Below are positions 6,291 to 7,640 of a stretch of DNA of 7,640 nucleotides, in pieces. A model generated the notes under the pieces. It made no database searches. It was given only the letters and a program-made list of their open reading frames with translations, and had not been told where the DNA came from. How positions within the stretch are numbered: the stretch's first letter is position 1; each line of letters opens with the position of its first letter. Source of the DNA: an uncultured Veillonellaceae bacterium (lineage in GTDB: Bacteria; Bacillota; Negativicutes; Veillonellales; Negativicoccaceae); NCBI GenBank assembly GCA_902488965.1, contig CABTYA010000047.1:1-7640 (forward strand), in the 5' to 3' direction. The translations under genes and the position numbers were made by a program.

Positions 6291-7350
6291 GTCGATTTGG
6301 TTCCTTGTCCTCGACAGTGCCGGCAAGCATGGTCTCGTGGTCACCATTCAAGGCGGTAAACCAGGCAAAACAATCGGTTTGCGTGCCGATTTCGATGCCT
6401 TGCCCGTACAGGAAGAAACGGGATTGCCCTTTGCCTCCAAAACGCCCGGCGTGATGCATGCCTGCGGGCATGACGGACATACCGCCTACCTGATGGTCTT
6501 GGCGGATTGTCTTATTCAGCTCAAAGACGAGCTCTGCGGTACCATCAAGATCATTCACCAAAATGCGGAAGAAATGGCGCCCGGCGGGGCAAAAGACATC
6601 GTCGCGTCCGGCGTACTCGATGATCTGGATTATGTCTTTGCCATTCACTTCCTGCCGACAGGACCGGCGGGCGGTGTCGGCTGGCGCAAAGAATTCACCT
6701 TTACCGGTCGTTCCTACATGAAACTCAAAATCACGGGAGCGGGCGGTCACGGCTCCTCGCCGCATTTGGCCAATGACGCCATCGTGGCCGGATCGTACTT
6801 CGTCACGCAGGCGCAGACCGTCATCAGCCGTCGCTTGAGTCCGTTTGACGTCGGTGTCATTACCATCGATTCGTTTGACGGCAAAGGACAGTTCAACATC
6901 ATCAAGGAATCGGTCGAACTCGAAGGCGACATCCGCTGCATGTCGACCGGCGCACAAGAAATCGTGGAACGCGAACTGACCAACTTGGTGAAAGGATTGG
7001 AAGTCGGTTTCGGTGTGAAATGCGACTTCACCTATTACAATGATTATCCGCCGCTCTACAACGATCCCGAATTGACGGAACGGGTCGTGAAGATACTGGA
7101 AGCGGCACGGGATAAAGACGAACGGATCACCGACGTGAAAGAATTTCCGGCGCAAGCACCGTCGGAAGACTTCTCGTATTACACGAAAATCTGCCCCGGT
7201 TGCTACTTCTTCATCTCGGCGACTCCGAAAGGCGTCGACAAACCGGTCTACAATCACAACCCGAAATTCGACATCGACGAAGATGCTCTCTTGGTCGCCG
7301 CGAAAGCGGTCGGTTATGTCGTGATGGGAATCGGACAGGAAGAAGAATAA
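6280..7350 (+). pseudogene. M20-family amidohydrolase gene lacking its 5' end
   Basis: The frame is uninterrupted to TAA at 7348-7350 and encodes the body of an M20D-type amidohydrolase: KHGLVVTIQGGKPGKT, RADFDALPVQEETGLPF, HACGHDGH with Cys/His metal ligands (about 60-67 counting from 6280), HQNAEE (in place of the usual QPAEE), AIHFLPTGP, GAGGHGSSPH, PSEDFSYY and YNHNPKFDIDEDAL. What is missing is the first roughly 50 residues, including the H-PEL-EE segment and the start of the catalytic domain. The only upstream starts (TTG 6280, ATG 6286) have no ribosome binding site, and codons before about 6307 do not resemble M20. The gene abuts the integrase remnant, so the 5' end was probably replaced by a deletion junction. 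The lack of internal stops suggests a recent event; a short protein might still be made but should be defective. Confidence 0.8.
6289..6317. repeat. 7-bp inverted repeat at the integrase/M20 junction
   Basis: CTGTCGA (6289-6295) and TCGACAG (6311-6317) form a perfect inverted repeat with a 15-base loop. It covers the inferred junction between integrase-derived and M20-derived sequence. It may mark the deletion endpoint or be chance. Confidence 0.4.
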
Positions 7351-7356
7351 CAAATA

Positions 7357-7402
7357 CGGTTATACGAATGCCCTTGCCGAAGCAAGGGCATTCGTATAAC
7401 CG
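7357..7402. repeat. Perfect 21-bp inverted repeat with 4-base loop
   Basis: The arms 7357-7377 (beginning CGGTTATACG, ending CCCTTGC) and 7382-7402 are exactly complementary, with loop CGAA. It starts seven bases after the M20 stop. No T run follows on the plus strand, so it is not a standard terminator for that gene. On the minus strand the loop is the stable cUUCGg and the flank TATTTGTTATT is T-rich, so leftward termination is conceivable. It could also be a transcript-stabilising hairpin or a small mobile repeat. Confidence 0.85.
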
Positions 7403-7431
7403 CGCGAAGCCGTCATACCGAACGCAGGGTG

Positions 7432-7460
7432 TTGCCGTTTGTCGGGTGAGGATATATAAT
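7432..7460 (+). promoter_or_regulatory. Promoter candidate for the right-edge gene
   Basis: TTGCCG (7432-7437) and a perfect TATAAT (7455-7460) are separated by exactly 17 bp. The start site would be near 7467, giving a leader of about 43 bases. A short dyad (ATAGT, A, ACTAT) lies just downstream of that start; its role is unknown. The remainder of 7351-7509 holds only this promoter and the inverted repeat. Confidence 0.65.
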
Positions 7461-7509
7461 GAAGATTAAGAATAGTAACTATATTTTTAACACATGAGGT
7501 GATGGCAAA

Positions 7510-7640
7510 ATGAAACGGATCAGACGGGAACGACTGTTGGCGAGCCTTGTCGGCGCGGCGGTATTGGCGGGGAGGGGCGGGGGGACGGAACAGGCGGCGG
7601 GGACGCCTACGGGGGCGGGGGGAGGTTTTTTTAAAACAAA
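7510..7640 (+). CDS. Exported protein, N-terminus only (partial at window edge)
   Basis: ATG 7510 has the ribosome binding site GAGGTGAT (7496-7503) and a promoter upstream. The first residues MKRIRRERLLASLVGAAVLAG form a signal peptide: a basic n-region (KRIRRER) and a hydrophobic core (LLASLVGAAVLAG). At the point where a lipoprotein would have LAGC the codon is AGG (Arg), so the lipobox cysteine is absent as read. After this the frame becomes almost only Gly, Ala and Thr and the DNA is a mass of G runs ending in T and A runs, suggesting either a low-complexity linker or poor base calls at a contig end. A substrate-binding lipoprotein is a plausible but unproven identity. Confidence 0.6.
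   Translation, partial: MKRIRRERLLASLVGAAVLAGRGGGTEQAAGTPTGAGGGFFKT

Noticed and set aside
6297..6312. Possible second att copy (GGTTC...CCT, like the tRNA T-arm) at the junction
   Set aside because: Only a few scattered bases match the tRNA 3' end; no convincing duplicate of the attachment site is present in the window.

Overview
The window looks like chromosomal DNA of an anaerobic, moderately GC-rich member of the Bacillota. Gene starts carry strong AAAGGAGG-type ribosome binding sites, promoters are SigA-like and often have an extended -10, intrinsic terminators are compact, and Tpx, YjiG/YjiH and M20 amidohydrolases fit that phylum. A Negativicutes relative is my guess, but no marker here fixes the genus. 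The far right end turns into G-rich, possibly low-quality sequence, as at a contig edge.

Left part (1-1859, all leftward): the first 16 codons of an unidentified gene with its own promoter; then, read right to left, a thiol peroxidase (tpx) followed 22 bp later by a class I/II PLP aminotransferase, a probable two-gene transcript ended by a UUCG-loop terminator. Diverging from tpx is a single rightward gene (1987-3126) for a RuBisCO-like protein (form IV). It keeps the carbamylation-type lysine (K166) and D168 but has His in place of the metal-ligand Glu, Arg in place of the loop-6 Lys and Gly in place of the phosphate-loop Ser, so it should not fix CO2.

Middle (3136-5661): a bidirectional terminator separates the RuBisCO-like gene from the leftward pair yjiH-yjiG, two membrane proteins of the nucleoside-recognition/Gate type whose genes overlap by ATGA. 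Diverging from them is an intact M20 amidohydrolase. The layout recalls E. coli iadA-yjiG-yjiH and suggests a module for moving and hydrolysing a peptide or N-acyl amino acid. The shared control region holds a leftward promoter, a 14-bp tandem duplication that doubles the rightward -10 box, and a palindrome that may be an operator.

Right part (5682-7640): a complete tRNA-Arg(CCG) with promoter and terminator is followed by AT-rich DNA holding a 12-bp tandem repeat and the 3' end of a tyrosine-recombinase (integrase) gene. That gene points toward the tRNA, lacks its N-terminal part and is frameshifted just before its catalytic Tyr. It runs straight into a second, different M20 gene that lacks its N-terminal segment and a credible start site. 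I read this as the scar of an element once integrated at the tRNA, whose deletion removed the rest of the element and the start of the M20 gene. A perfect 21-bp inverted repeat follows, then a promoter, a ribosome binding site and the signal-peptide start of a probable exported protein cut by the window edge.
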